Shown: piece after piece, positions 1-11,339 of the stretch
Layout of the letters: every line of letters begins with the position of its first letter
Position numbering within the stretch: position 1 is the first letter of the stretch
DNA from: Pictodentalium vernedei
Lineage: Eukaryota; Mollusca; Scaphopoda; Dentaliida; Dentaliidae
NCBI GenBank assembly: GCA_031216915.1
Contig: CM062297.1
Coordinates: 181,498,350-181,562,349, forward strand
Direction: 5' to 3'
Length of the DNA stretch: 64,000 bases
Notes under the pieces: generated by a model
The model's input: the letters and a program-made list of their open reading frames with translations, nothing else
What the model was told of the DNA's origin: nothing
Databases searched by the model: none
Translations under genes and position numbers: made by a program

Positions 1-77
1 CGGGCTGCACAGGAATAAATGATTGGCTAAGCTTGACTTCATTGCTTTCCTGATATAACCGTAGATGCTGAAAGTAT
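1..77. repeat. Fragment of interspersed repeat B
   Basis: The words for 'aataaatgattggctaa' followed by 'cttgacttcat' match the middle of a repeat seen again at 460-690, 3421-3575, 4155-4330, 11340-11580 and 32040-32140. Only a short piece is present because the window begins inside it. No coding potential is seen. Confidence 0.5.
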
Positions 78-83
78 CCTTAA

Positions 84-372
84 CTAGAAGAGTGTTAGAA
101 GCCACTATCATGGCTCTATTGAAAAATGCTGAAAGCCACTATAGTTGCTTTACACTGTGTGCATTAGCTTGATGTTTTCTCACAGTAGAACAGAATTGTT
201 TATATAAAATTGTTTTGTTACAATTTATTGGAGAGTGCACATTACAGCAAATCAATTATTTTTTAACAAAATTTTGATAAACCAAAGCTCCCAAGCTGGT
301 GGCAATAGAATTTATAAAAAAAAAAAGTCATGTTACAAATCACCTTTGAAAAAAAATTCAGCACCCTACCAG
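84..372. mobile_element. TTAA-flanked MITE, family C (piggyBac-like)
   Basis: The element is bounded by TTAA at 80-83 and at 373-376. Its ends, CTAGAAGAGTGTTAGAA on the left and the complement of AGCACCCTACCAG on the right, match those of the complete copy at 44496-44737 (CTGGTAAAGTGCT). The interior holds one arm of the family hairpin (ACAATTTATTGGAGAGTGC); the second arm is lost. Precise TTAA flanks are the hallmark of piggyBac-type transposition, so a non-autonomous piggyBac relative is inferred. Confidence 0.7.
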
Positions 373-459
373 TTAAAAATACCAATATATAAATTCAACA
401 AGAATCCACTCTATACTCTACATGCAATTAGCAGGTCAAATGTGTAGTGAAAGTGTGTT

Positions 460-690
460 TTCCACCTGGGAACCCCGGGAAGTAAGCAGCACTTGTTTAC
501 TGTGGTAAACCAGTTCCGCTTTACTAGTAAAATAGGACCCAGTCACCAATGCTTGGGGTGAAAGTCCTCTAAAATGGGCAACATGTAGATCAACGATTGA
601 CTAAACTTGACTTCATCTCCATGTTGTGTCACGATTAGCCATGGTGCATAAATATGTGACGTTAACCACCAACAAACAAACAAACGAAAG
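460..690 (+). repeat. Interspersed repeat B (SINE-like tail)
   Basis: Shared with 11340-11580 and 3421-3575: a body around 'aagcagcacttgtttactg' and 'aaaataggacccag', then 'attagccatggtgcataaat' and a 3' end 'gttaaccaccaa' running into an A-rich (aaac)n tail. Other copies end in 'ccttaaacaccaa' plus (taaa)n. A tail of this kind is typical of SINEs using a LINE partner. I see no clear A/B boxes, so the class is open. Confidence 0.5.
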
Positions 691-985
691 TGTGTTTTGC
701 TGTTAGAAGTTATATGCAATTAACAGGGGTTATTCAATTAATTCTTTACTAAACATGACAACCATAACCAGGCAGCTCTATTCACAAATATCTCTTTTCA
801 ATTTTATTTTTTGTTTTTCAATTTTTTTCCTGAGAATATAGTGTATGACCTCTCATTGGAACAAGCATGCTGAGATCCTTCAATTTCTTTGCAGGTGCTG
901 TTTCCTATTTCTGTTTTTTAAAAGGGTTATGAAATATCCTTTTAAGTGGACTCCATTGTATTTCAGATTTTTCAAAAACATAATA

Positions 986-1413
986 CAGTGAAGCCCACTT
1001 AATTGTATATCTCTTAATTGAATAACCCTGTTAATTGAATATAATTTCCAAACACCAAACCATTTACCATACTTCCAATACAAATTTGCCCTGTTAAATG
1101 CATATGGGTTATAGAATAAACACCTGTTAATTGAATAAAAAATCTTTCAATATGTCATGGAAATACCCTGAAAATGACAAAATTCTCCTTGTTTACAGAC
1201 CTATTTGTCCTCAGTACATCCATTACAGACATTTAATCTATTATATCTTGTTTGACAGAGCTCCTTGAGCTCTGTCAAACATGATATAATAGAATAAATG
1301 CTTAATTTATCTCTAGAATACAACAAAGTGGCAAATCCCTCTTAACTGAATGCTCCTGTTAATTGAATAATTTTCACTGACAAAGTGGTTATTCTATTAA
1401 CAGGATTCTACTG
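986..1413 (-). mobile_element. pogo/Tigger-like MITE
   Basis: A 428-bp element flanked by TA on both sides (984-985, 1414-1415). It begins CAGTGAAGCCCACTTAATTG and ends in the complement of CAGTAGAATCCTGTTAAT, giving imperfect terminal inverted repeats with the CAGTRGA start and TA target typical of pogo/Tigger transposons. A hairpin sits in the centre (ATCTTGTTTGACAGAGCTC and complement, about 1245-1298). Copies: 45446-45874, 51780-52202, 32778-38877 (interrupted) and fragments at 12262-12420, 13146-13244 and 32415-32552. Confidence 0.8.
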
Positions 1414-1523
1414 TATCCCCAACCCATTGGATCCTCTGGAAATTTTTAACAAAATTTAATAGGTACATGAATTACGTGAATACATTTAAAAGACTGTATA
1501 TCATATCACACAAGAGTCTTTAA

Positions 1524-1765
1524 CTCTTCACCCACTGAGTAATTTTAATATATTTTTCATCAAATATAGTCATGGCTGCTCTGAAGCAGCCATGACTATA
1601 TTTGATGAAAAATTCATGAATATTTAACACTGGAAGTCACAGGGAGAAAAATCTATACAACTTACAGGGGAAAATTGGGTTAAATGTCCTCAAATTTAAC
1701 TTATTTTAATAGCATGAGATTTCCTCTCCTGGGCAGGAATATCCGCCAGCAGCATGCAAAGAGAT
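1524..1765 (+). mobile_element. TTAA-flanked MITE, family B (piggyBac-like)
   Basis: Starts after TTAA (1520-1523) with CTCTTCACCCACTGAGT. It contains a strong hairpin at 1553-1613 centred on GCTGCTCTGAAGCAGC and ends near GGAATATCCGCCAGCAGCAT. The right TTAA is mutated. Better copies are at 21970-22199 and, inverted, at 40971-41210. Confidence 0.7.
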
Positions 1766-1807
1766 ATTCCCATGATCAATGTCACAGTGAATGTTAAATC
1801 CTCATCA

Positions 1808-2345
1808 TGTTTAGCTCACTTGAGCGAAGCTCAAGGAGAGCTTTACTATAATCACTTTCCATCCGTCGTCGTGCCTCTAGCGTTAACTTTACATTATCCA
1901 CTTCTCCTAACAAACTACTGGACCAAATTCAACAAAATTTGCTGTGTATGTTCCTTATCATATGCCAATCAAGTTTGTTCAAATCAAGTTGACCCCCCCC
2001 CTCCCTCGGAAGCGCCACACCCAAAAAGTGAGCCTAAATCTTAAAAATATTCTTCTCATGAACCAGCAGTAGCAGAGACTTGATATTTGGTGTGCAGCTT
2101 CCTTTTGAGGTGTAGACTCAGATTTGTTCAAGAGAAGTTGGAGGAGCTATATTTGCCATCATTATAGGAGAGGCAAGAATTTTAGCCCCGTCCAAAGTTT
2201 CTATTTTCCAAACCAAGAGGCTGATTTGAACCAAATTTGATATGAGGGCTTATTGGGTTACATGGCGTGCAGGATTCAAGGAACTAATGGAAATATTTAT
2301 ACTGGATTTTGGAAAATTTTTAAAAGTGAATTCCAAAAATAAAAA
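1808..2345 (+). repeat. CCGTC-leader repeat (same superfamily as 8861-10860)
   Basis: Begins with a short hairpin around AGCTCACTTGAGCGAAGCTC, then 'ccatccgtcgtcgtgcc', then units with 'caagtttgttcaaatcaag' and 'gatatttggtgtgcag', the same words that build the 8.9-10.9 kb array. No plausible host protein is encoded. Confidence 0.6.
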
Positions 2346-2357
2346 CATATTCTGTTT

Positions 2358-2507
2358 AGGAGATAAACATCTCTTGTTGAGTTAGACATTCAGGACTTTG
2401 ACTATGGAAAACCATTTGTTAATGAGCCCTGAAGGGGAGAGTTAACAAATGGTTTTCCAGAGTCAAATTCCTGAGTGTCTAGTGAAACAAGAGACGTTTA
2501 TCTCCCT
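2358..2507. repeat. Long hairpin (about 65-bp arms)
   Basis: AGGAGATAAACATCTCTTGT at the left pairs with ACAAGAGACGTTTATCTCCCT at the right, and AAAACCATTTGTTAA pairs with TTAACAAATGGTTTT around the loop at about 2425-2438. Flanking target duplications were not found, so it may be a MITE without clear ends. Confidence 0.7.
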
Positions 2508-3370
2508 AGTAATTCCTGTCCATGCAAGAAGTGAAAAAATTCTCCAAACCCATTTTATTTGAAGAAAAACAATTAAAAAAACTGTCATTTTCGATCTCGG
2601 TCTATTTGCCATGATCGAATTTACAATGTGTACTTCGAAGCACGGATGTTGACAACCGATGCTTTAGAAAACAACTCCAGAGTGTGTTTGTTTTGTGATG
2701 TGAGCATACCGTGGATACAGACATGTTCTAATTGACCCACTTCCAGCAATTAGAGCACAGTAAGAGTGAATTTATCTGAGATTAGAGCACGGAACTGACT
2801 GGCTCCCTGCCAATCAAACTGCAGGTTCAAAAAGAACAACAAGGTCAAATTTAATGGATGATTTACAATTTCAATTAATAGCCTGTTATGTGTAACCTGT
2901 AATAATGCTGTTCAGTTTTTTTCTGGTCATCGAAATGGCATTTTTTTTATTGGGGTGATCTTTATGAATTTCTGGAAGTTGAATAAGAAATATTGACAAC
3001 ATCAACCATCAGTCATTTTGACAGTTACAACCAGCTCCATTTTAAGGACAAATTGTTCATGAAAAGGATACCCCATTTACAACCTTCTTAGATTTCTTAC
3101 TAACAGTCAGAAAGCTTTCATCCAGTGTTTTGTTACCTCCTCAGAGATACAATATGACATTATTTTACCCCATTATTTTTCAGCTTAACATTGAGCAAAC
3201 ACAATGAAACACCAAAAGCAAACAATAGGAACATGACCATACAGTATGATTGTCACTACCTGTGGTGTTCATACTGAAATGATCGAAACTTGTAGACTGT
3301 TTGATTGCTGTGATCTGTCATGTACTGATGAAAGCATTATCCTTTTTTTTTATCACAAAATGCTGTAAGG
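2508..3370. other. No recognisable gene
   Basis: AT-rich DNA with no convincing ORF, splice pair or repeat family member on either strand. Confidence 0.5.
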
Positions 3371-3420
3371 TGACACACTGTAGGAAAGGGCTCATGTGAG
3401 CCCTTTCCTATAGTGTGTCT
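3371..3420. repeat. Short perfect hairpin
   Basis: GACACACTGTAGGAAAGGGC pairs with GCCCTTTCCTATAGTGTGTC around a 6-8 nt loop, immediately before a repeat B copy. Confidence 0.7.
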
Positions 3421-3575
3421 CTTTCCTGTGAGAACCACAGAAAGTGAAGCAGTGCTTGTTTACTTGGTCCTCTAAAATGGGCAACATGGGTATAAAAGAT
3501 TGGCTGGATTTGACTCTATTTTCCATGTTGTGGTCATGATTAGCCATTGTGCAGAAATATGTAACCTTAAACTCC
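3421..3575 (+). repeat. Interspersed repeat B, shortened copy
   Basis: Contains 'aagtgaagcagtgcttgttt', 'aaaatgggcaacatggg', 'cattgtgcagaaatatgtaa' and 'ccttaaactccaataaataa', in the same order as at 11340-11580. The tail expands directly into the tetranucleotide array that follows. Confidence 0.6.
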
Positions 3576-3577
3576 AA

Positions 3578-3616
<39 letters not shown>

Positions 3617-3632
3617 ATACTGTGTGTCCCAA

Positions 3633-3667
<35 letters not shown>

Positions 3668-3670
3668 ATA
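3576..3670 (+). repeat. (AAAT)n microsatellite in two blocks
   Basis: Two blocks of about ten AAAT units are separated by the 12-mer ACTGTGTGTCCC. The same 12-mer follows the second block, so a microsatellite-plus-spacer unit of about 51 bp is duplicated in tandem. It looks like the expanded A-rich tail of the preceding repeat B. Confidence 0.9.
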
Positions 3671-3671
3671 C

Positions 3672-4155
3672 TGTGTGTCCCACAGCAACATATCAACAAC
3701 CTGCAAGAAACTTTAGAAATATGTTGTGGTCTCCCACAGTATCCCTTGGAAAGTGGTGCGGTGCTTGTGTCACCTTACAACATTTCATCTACAACATGCA
3801 AGAAACTTCAGAAATCTGTTGTGGTCACCAACAGGAACGCCCAGAAGTGGTGCAATGCTTATGTCACCTTATAACATATCATGTACAGCTACTTCAGAAA
3901 TCTGTTGTTGACTCCCACAGGAACTCTAGGAAGTGGTGCAGTGCTTATGTCACCTTCTGTTGTTGACCCCCACAGGAACTCTAGGAAGTGGTGCAGTGCT
4001 TATGTCACCTTATAACATATCATGTACAGCTACTTCAGAAATCTGTTGTTGACTCCCACAGGAACTCTAGGAAGTGGTGCAGTGCTTGTGCCACTTTACA
4101 ACATATCATCGAAAACATGCAAGAAACTTTAGGAATCTGTTGTGTCTCCCACAGG
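3672..4155 (+). repeat. Minisatellite, about 86-95 bp units
   Basis: About 5.5 head-to-tail units start near 3731, 3825, 3911 (truncated to 56 bp), 3967, 4053 and 4149. Each has CCCACAGGAACTCTAGGAAG, GTGGTGCAGTGCTTATGTCA, ACATATCATGTACAGCTACT and 'cagaaatctgttgt'. Units 3825, 3967 and 4053 are closest to each other. The unit shares 'ggaagtggtgcagtgctt' with repeat B, so it probably arose by amplification of part of repeat B. Confidence 0.85.
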
Positions 4156-4327
4156 TACCCCAGGAAGTGCTACAGTGTTTGTTTACTGTGATAACACATT
4201 CTGCTTTTCTGGGAAAATTGGACATGGTAATCAATGCCTGGGGCACAGTCCTCTAAAGTGTGCAGCAAAGGTATAAATGATTGATTAAACTTTACTTTAT
4301 ACTTGTGTTGCAGCCATGATACAGTAC
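4156..4327 (+). repeat. Interspersed repeat B, central part
   Basis: After the last minisatellite unit, 'gtttgtttactgtgataaca', 'caatgcctggggcacagtc' and 'ggtataaatgattgattaaa' continue the repeat B body, supporting internal amplification of one inserted copy. Confidence 0.5.
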
Positions 4328-4568
4328 AGCTTCCGTGGACTGGTCATTTTCCACAGGTTGGCAGTATTTCGATGGATGCGATAATATTAGATTCCAAACA
4401 CTAATTATAGGATTAATCATCAAAACTTGTAATTAATGAAGCACCAGGTACAACCTGGTGCTTCATTAATTAAAATTTTGCTGATGATGATAATTTTTAT
4501 TACCTGGTAAACGCATGTGTGGAATTCGATGCCCTGGCGTGGATTATGACCAGTCCACAGCATCTGTA
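4328..4568. repeat. Palindromic element with terminal inverted repeats
   Basis: Outer ends GTGGACTGGTCATTTTCC and GGATTATGACCAGTCCAC are inverted repeats. At the centre lies a nearly uninterrupted palindrome (4431-4471: AATTAATGAAGCACCAGGT and its complement). No target duplication could be assigned. Confidence 0.6.
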
Positions 4569-5942
4569 CTGTACTAGTTATAGGGATAATCATCAAGAAT
4601 TTAATTGGCTGAGATTTTGAGAACATCTCCACGATTTGAAAATTTCCAAGTCCGCATGACTTGAATCGTGTTAAATCAAATCAAATTTCAACTGGAATTG
4701 AATCAGATCAAATCAAATTTCGGGCCCTAGTTTATTAGTGTCTTCCTCTATCTGTGTTAGGTAAAGGGTTAAAAACAAACTGGATGTATCAGTCAGTGTT
4801 TTTTAATGTGGATCAGTTCATATTCTCAACCTGAAGCCATTATCTACCATATGAATTTCTCGAGTTCTATGTAATAAAGTTAACATCTGATAAGTTAGGC
4901 TTGAAGTGAAGTTGTAATAACTGTTACATTATTTTGCATTTAGCTGTAAAATCAAAGTCATGACATATGATACTGTTGAATAAGAACCCCAGTTAAGCAA
5001 TTGTAAACAGTAGGGATTCTGTCCCCTTGTCTTGTTGAACTGAGGTGAAATCACTTGTTTGAGGTCAAAAGCTACAATTCCGTTTAACACCACTAGGAGA
5101 TGAGTTTGGTTCCCTTCATATTTAATAATAGGGATGTTATTTCCCATGATTTCTTATGCTTTTGGCCCTGACAGGTACAATTGTTATGATGTTGAACTTT
5201 TTGACATACAGTATAGTAACATTTCTATGATCTGCAGTTGTCTCAGGGAACTGATTGTTTTCTTGTCAAAACTGAACTTATTGACTGTATCAAGAAAACC
5301 TTACACTTGCCATTCACATGAAAGAATTTGTTATTAATTGAGTAAGTGAGTGTTTTTATTTTGAATGTTAACTCATGGAAACCTATAGTTTGTCAACCTT
5401 TTAGCCCTCAAGGTACACTGATGGTGAAGTATCGAAATTTCAGACAAGACTAAATTGGTTAAATTGCAAGTTGCATAATGGAAAAAACTTGTCCATTGAA
5501 ATTTTGGTACTCTGACATCATTGTACAGTAGGTGAAGCACAAATCTCCAAAAATCAGGCACAAGTCTTTTCCATGCAAATGCAAAATCCCTTTTTCTGTT
5601 GGGAAAACCTATCTTGACAACCAGGTATGGAATTTTCACCAAAGGTTCTAAGACTCTGGATGACAAAGAATTTTCTACATTTTCAGTTCAGAACTCTTTT
5701 TCAGTTACTGCATACTAAGGAGTGGTGATAAGGAATTAACATGTTTTATCATGAAGCTACAAAAATAGTCATACTGACATTTCAACAGGAATTTTTGTTT
5801 TGGAATGAACTGGAGATTTTTTTCATCAGACCAATGTTTAGCATCTCATATGTTCAAAATGGCAAGTGGGAAGCCTTGGGAAAGATATAAAGGAAACTTT
5901 CCCTGTGTCCACACTTGACAACTGCAACATGTATTGTAGGTG
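4569..5942. other. No recognisable gene; AT-rich
   Basis: Holds a TCAAATCAAAT-rich patch (4655-4725; similar words near 19490-19540) and a solo MITE end at 4757-4773 (TTAGGTAAAGGGTTAA). A 67-codon ORF at 5134-5337 (+) follows a pyrimidine-poor 'cctgacag' and resembles nothing I know. The rest is unassigned. Confidence 0.4.
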
Positions 5943-5946
5943 TTAA

Positions 5947-6130
5947 CCCTTTACCCAATGCACACATTACAAAAATTTATTATTTCAAATATTATTTTTT
6001 TGAAATGTTTAAAAAAAATTAACAAAACCATATCATGTGACCCCCTTACTGGAACAAGCTCAACAAGCTCATTCCAATGGGGGGGGGGGGGGGGGGGGGG
6101 GGTCACATGATGTGGTTTTATTGAAAATTT
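5947..6130. mobile_element. TTAA-flanked MITE, family A, truncated, with a G24 tract
   Basis: TTAA (5943-5946) is followed by CCCTTTACCCAATGC, the family A end. The hairpin arm AAACCATATCATGTGACCCC and its partner TCACATGATGTGGTTT are present, but where other copies read GAGGGGTCAC this one has 24 G (6079-6102). The right end is lost against the next element. Confidence 0.75.
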
Positions 6131-6735
6131 TTTAAGAATTGAATGCAATTTTTATAATCTTTATTCGAGTATGAACGTGTGGGAATGGGTACAAATTATG
6201 TATGAATCCCAAAGGGATTCATACAATTTGTACCAACTCCCACACGTTCATACTCGAATAAAGATTATAAAAATTGCATTCAATTCTTATAATTACATTC
6301 CGTAACTGTTTAAACTACTTTTTACCAAACAACAAAGCAGAAAGACGAAATAAAACATGTACGAACGAACGAGGTGAAAAACCACCCTTACACAAAAGAC
6401 AAAGCACACAACTCTGATTTTTAATTTTCACAACTTTAGAAAAGGAAACAAGTATTTTAGTAATGGGCTTTATGCCACAGTTGGGAAATGTCACCAAAGA
6501 AACAGCAGCGGAGTTGATCACTGTGAGAGGTGCTAAATGTTAAAAACCCACCCAAACACCGCCCGAATTACATTCTGTCAACTGCGCTCTACCATAAATG
6601 CGGGTCAAAGTTCGACCAAATGTATTCATTGGAAAATGAATTACATTTGGTCATGATGTTTTCATCCAACTGACCAATGGGAATTGAGTATTTGGACCCA
6701 AAACGTATAACTACATTAAGAATGTAATTATTTGA
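6131..6735. repeat. Repeat H: terminal hairpin plus 430-bp body
   Basis: A hairpin of about 70-bp arms (6135-6287; GAATGCAATTTTTATAATCT and complement) adjoins a 430-bp body bounded by the inverted words TAATTACATTC and GAATGTAATTA (6289-6731). Nearly the same unit occurs at 48715-49300 and 55022-55612. A 68-codon ORF on the minus strand (6521-6315) persists at 48897-49103, but the third copy is broken, so coding is doubtful. Confidence 0.7.
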
Positions 6736-6997
6736 AAATAAACCTTTTTTCCAAAACTCAATTTGTAAATTACGTGGGCAGAGGCAGCCAATTCATTAAC
6801 TATGGGGTTAACTTATTCCAATTAGCATGTCAAAGTTACTATTCAGACACCTTGCTTTCCAACCAAGAGATGGGAGGAGAAGTGGAGAAGGTAGGTAATA
6901 TCTAAAAGGTACTGAATGTGATACAGTCAAAAATTGGTTGCATGACTTAGAAGAGTCCATATCAAAATTTCAAGCTTCAAATCAGTCGTGTTTGACA

Positions 6998-7249
6998 TAC
7001 AGTACATGGAGAGTGTATTATCACTAAATCACCCACAGAATGGAGATTCCACCCAAGTAATAATGGCAAATTTGTTGCAAAGCATAACAAGCACAAGCAA
7101 AGTTTCAGCCAATGGACCTCCGGGTTTAACCACTAGCTGAAACATTGCTTGTGTTTTTAGTCGATATATACAAAATTTGAAAGTTATAGTTTGGGTGATA
7201 ACTCCACTCCATGGGTAATTTAGTTACAATCCACTCTCCACGTACTGTA
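6998..7249. repeat. Inverted-repeat element
   Basis: TACAGTACATGGAGAGTG at the left is inverted as CACTCTCCACGTACTGTA at the right; 'gagattccacccaagtaat' is partly inverted as 'gtttgggtgataactcc'. A fragment recurs near 63478-63530. No protein is encoded. Confidence 0.55.
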
Positions 7250-7499
7250 GCTAAAATCTGTAGATTGAAATTATTAAATGATCACCTTTACAGATGTATT
7301 AATTTACTTATTTATTTGGGTTTAATGACACTTTCAACATCCAGGGTCATATGTTGGAACCTTTGCAGATTAAATATGGCTCTTCTAATTTGTATTTGTA
7401 TTGAATTATATCATTTTGTATCACAAAGATCAATAACAGGTTAAAGTGTCTGGAAAATTCTTCAATTTACAGTACAGCCTATAACAAAGCAGCCCTTGA

Positions 7500-8014
7500 A
7501 ATTAGGAATATTTTACCATGGCAATCAATTGCTGTGGTAAATTCCATTTCCCACGGCATTGCCACAGCAATCACAGACACGAAAATCAATTCTGTACATT
7601 ATGTGGAGATGATGAGTTGTAAGCCTCGGGCTTTATGTATAATCCATGGCCTTGTTTATATCGTTTAAGATTTGCTCACTTGGCTTCTTGGAAATAAATA
7701 TGGTTTGAACTAAAGAACATCACAAATCAAGTACTAGGAGTGCATGTATCCTTTCCTAACTCAAGCATTGAATATCAGGACTGGCAGGTAATTGCCAGTC
7801 CTGATATCCAATACTTGAGTTATATAATTAAGAGTGTTGCACAAGGGTATTTTGGATTGGACGTTGCTCTTGATTTCTAATACACATTATTGAAATATTA
7901 TAAATTGAGCTTCTGGGGAAAATGTTACCACAGCATTAATGTGCCGTGGTAAAACTAATTTACTGCAGCATTCACCACGGCAGTGCTGATTGCTGTGGCC
8001 AATTTCGTGGGCTG
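7500..8014. mobile_element. hAT-like MITE with internal hairpin
   Basis: Ends CAGCCCTTGAAATT and AATTTCGTGGGCTG form an imperfect terminal inverted repeat, flanked by AACAAAG at 7493-7499 and 8015-8021 (7 matching bases, about the 8 expected for hAT). Subterminal regions repeat 'taccacggcattgcc'-like words in both orientations. A separate perfect hairpin (7759-7820) lies inside. Confidence 0.55.
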
Positions 8015-8023
8015 AACAAAGTA

Positions 8024-8860
8024 TACCATTAGGCAATATTCTTTTGTTAATGATGCCATATTAGCGCCTTATTGTGGCAATATTCCTAACATTAGCATTA
8101 ACACAATATTTTCAACTTGTGGCAATATTTTCATCACTATTGTTCGTAATTTTTTGGATGAAAAGAAGAGGAGTGAATGCTTATAATAATATATGGATGA
8201 TTTGAGCCATGCAAAGCTTTTTATGTTAAACAAACTGCCGTAGTCGATGTATTCGTTGATGTCGATGCAATTAAAGCTCAGATTTCCCTTTGCCAACCTG
8301 GCTTGATGAGAGTCCTCGAGAGTATGTTTACATAATTGCAGTTTAAACTTTTATAAATATAAAGCTCTCAATCTTTAAAGTCAAAAGGAGAGGGGAAAGG
8401 GGGGAGGGGTGAAAATCTTCATTTCACATTCGATAACGATGATATGAAGTACAAATTGGAGTGATGTAAATTGATGTAAATTGAAATAGAAATATTTGTG
8501 AAAGCAACGAAATGGCCTACTTAATTGTGTAAAATGAACCGATTAAAATTTATTTTAAAAAAGGAAACAGAAATTCCCGAGCCCCACTATTAAACTGCAT
8601 CTGATCAGACTGATAGCTCAATTTGGATGTGCAAAAGACCATATTTCCAAATCACAGGTTAAACGAAACCCACTAAAAGTCAAGCCTATCTCAAGATTTC
8701 TCTTGTCTTTACAAGTCGTCGGTATTTTCATCAATTCACCCAAAACTATCCAATTTTTATGCACTAGTCCTAAGACATTATCTCCCCTACCAACTCATAA
8801 AAGTGATTTGCCATATCAAAATTATCAATGACTTGTGTGATTGTAGAAGCAATCCTTTTT
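8024..8860. other. No recognisable gene
   Basis: A 75-codon open frame on the minus strand (8296-8069) has ordinary amino-acid composition but no recognisable motif, no splice context I trust and no second copy here. The rest is AT-rich with a purine stretch at 8384-8412. Confidence 0.4.
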
Positions 8861-10297
8861 TTTAGCTCATCTTGACAAAATCAAGCTGAGCTAATCTCAT
8901 CGCTCTCCGTCCGTCGTCTGTTGTCAGTCATCCGTCGTCCGTCAACACCATGTTTTGGTCTTCTCCTCCAAAGCCACTGGGTCAATTCAAGTGAAAGTTT
9001 GTGTGAGTGATGGTCCCAAAGGGGCGTTTCATTTTTGTTCAACTCAACATGCCCAGCCTCATAGGGAGGGAGTGGGGGGAAAATGCTCCAAAATATTTTT
9101 TAAATCTTCTTCTCAAGAACCAGTGTGTATAATGACTTGATATTTGCTATGGAGCTTCCATATGAGGTGTAGAATCAAGTTTGTTCAAATGAAGTTCGTG
9201 AAGTAATATTTGGCTTTGTCTCAGGAAGGGTAAGATTTTTGGCCCTGCCCAAAATTTCTATTTTCTGAACCGATGGTCCGGTATGAACCAAATTTGGTTT
9301 GTGGTCATATTGGGTCATAAGTACTTGACCCATGCAAAAAAAAATAAAATTTGCGCATCCCCATGGGAACCCTGGGAGCTAAAAATAGAAATATTTTCAA
9401 ATGCCCATATTTCCCAAACCCCACGGAACAGAGAGCTTTTATATGGTATGAAGTATCCTTATGACCAGTAGAACTGAATGGTGAAAAAAAATTGCCATCG
9501 GTTATGTTAGGGTGTTCTGTAATGGGCATCGAAAAAATGCTGAGTCAGCACATTTGCAAAAATTTTAAAAAACCTCTTCTCCAGAACCAATCATCAGAAT
9601 CTTTTGATATTTGGTATACAGCATTCATAGGGGGGTCTGATAAAAGTTTGTTGAAATAAAGCTCATTGGTTCATATTTGGGCTCTCTACAGGAGCCCGAA
9701 GTTTTAACATAGGGTAATATGGGGAATATTCTTTAAAAATCTTCTTCTTCAGAACCACCAGTCAGAATCTTTTAATATTTGGTATACATCATTGTTATGA
9801 GTGTCAAATTCTAGATTGTTCAAACCATGTCCCTAAGTTAATATTTGGGCTTCCTACAGAAGCCCAAATTTTATCTTTGTTCAATATGGAGGGTAATTTA
9901 AAAAAATCTTCTTCTTCAGATCCACCAGTCAGAATGCTTTGATATTTGGTATGCAACATCTCTATGGTGCTCAGATTCAAGTTTGTTCAAATCAGATCCC
10001 TAGGTATATATTTGGGCTCACTATGGTAGCCCAAATTTTTACTTAGTGCAATATGAGGAAATTTCTTTAAAAATCTTCTTCTTCAGATCCACCAGTCGTA
10101 ATACTTTTATATTTGGTATACAACATCTCTAGGGGGGTCAGATTCCAGGTTGTTCAATTTGAGTGCCTAGGTTAATATTTGAGCTCCATATAGGAACATG
10201 AAATTTAACTTAGTACAATATGAGGGAATTTCTTCAAAAATCTTCTTCTTCAGATTCACTTGTCAGAATGCTTTCACATTTGGTATACAACATCTCT

Positions 10298-10338
<41 letters not shown>

Positions 10339-10860
10339 CAGATTCAAGTTTGTTCAAATTGGATCCATAGATTAATATTTGGGCTTGCTATGGTAGCCTA
10401 AATTTGAACTTAGTGCAATTCGAAGAAATTTCTTTACAATTTCTCTTCTTCAGATCCAACAGTCAGAATGTTTTCATATTCGGTACACAACATCTCTAGG
10501 GAAGTCAGATTTAACTGTGTTCAAAACAAGAGCCTGGGTTAATATTTGGGCTCTCTATTGGAGCCGGAATTGGCCATTTTGCTGAAGAATTAAAAATTTT
10601 GTATTCAGTACCCTCTAGAGGTAATAAGATTAATCCATATAGGTTGTATCAAGGGGCTTCATAGGGGAGCTCTACATTTTACTTTATGGTCAACTGAAGA
10701 AAAGGCATGATGCCCAGATTATTTTTGTCTCACCTGAGGGACTCAAAGATTGACAGTGTAGCCTATGGAGATGGCTTGCTTGATGTAGACTCATTCTTGG
10801 ACTCTGTTTAAAATGTGTTCTGTACAAGATGAGTGCTTCAGGCCCCGTGAGGCCTCTTGT
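8861..10860 (+). repeat. 167-bp tandem array with CCGTC leader
   Basis: Begins with a hairpin around TTAGCTCATCTTGAC / AAGCTGAGCTAA and the leader 'ctctccgtccgtcgtctg'. Units of 167 bp follow, marked by CTTCTTCTTCAGA at 9741, 9908, 10075 and 10242 (exact 167-bp steps), with diverged units near 9573 and 10444; the last step is 202 bp because of a G40 tract (10298-10337). Each unit has 'atatttggtatacaacatct' and 'attcaagtttgttcaaat'. An inverted relative is at 41700-42745. No coding function is apparent. Confidence 0.85.
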
Positions 10861-11059
10861 TTAATGCAGCATTGAATGGAGAGTGTACAACACGATTTTT
10901 ATTTGTTGGTGAAAAACGCTTCTCTGCACGTTTTCCTTTCAACATGATTGTGTATGTGTGGGGGTGGGGGAGGGAGGTTTTTTCACAACACAAACATGTA
11001 CATGTGGGACATGCTGTTGATAACAAGTATATAGGTTTTTTTTTTATTTTGCCATCTTA

Positions 11060-11339
11060 GCGTGTTTGACTGGCCAAATCATGACCAACTGATGTGTTAT
11101 TGCTATAAAAATATCGCGATATTCAGATACGAATGTGACACAAATATCACCCAAATAGCTTGTTATCATCACATCCAGGTTTCCACTTGATTGTAGGCTG
11201 TACTGTAAGCTAGAAATGGCCGAGTAGATGATTAAATTTGAATTAGAGAGGTACTTATAAAATCTCAAATAAGGACTTAAATAATTGGGAGAGTGTGATC
11301 TGTTGTACTGAAGTGTAGATACCATAAGTTGAAGGCTCA
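11060..11339. other. No recognisable gene
   Basis: A 133-codon minus-strand open frame (11445-11044) runs through this unassigned stretch into repeat B. Its translation has no family signature, so I treat it as chance. Confidence 0.4.

Noticed and set aside
3392..3706. ORFs with repeated Tyr-Leu-Phe-Ile units that look like membrane segments
   Set aside because: They are translations of the (AAAT)n microsatellite.
6315..6521. 68-codon minus-strand ORF conserved in repeat H
   Set aside because: Present in two copies but broken in the third, and conservation is no higher than in flanking non-coding parts, so similarity is explained by shared repeat descent.
8861..10860. CRISPR-like or regular-spaced repeat array
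   Set aside because: Units are contiguous 167-bp diverged repeats without unique spacers, in a eukaryotic context.
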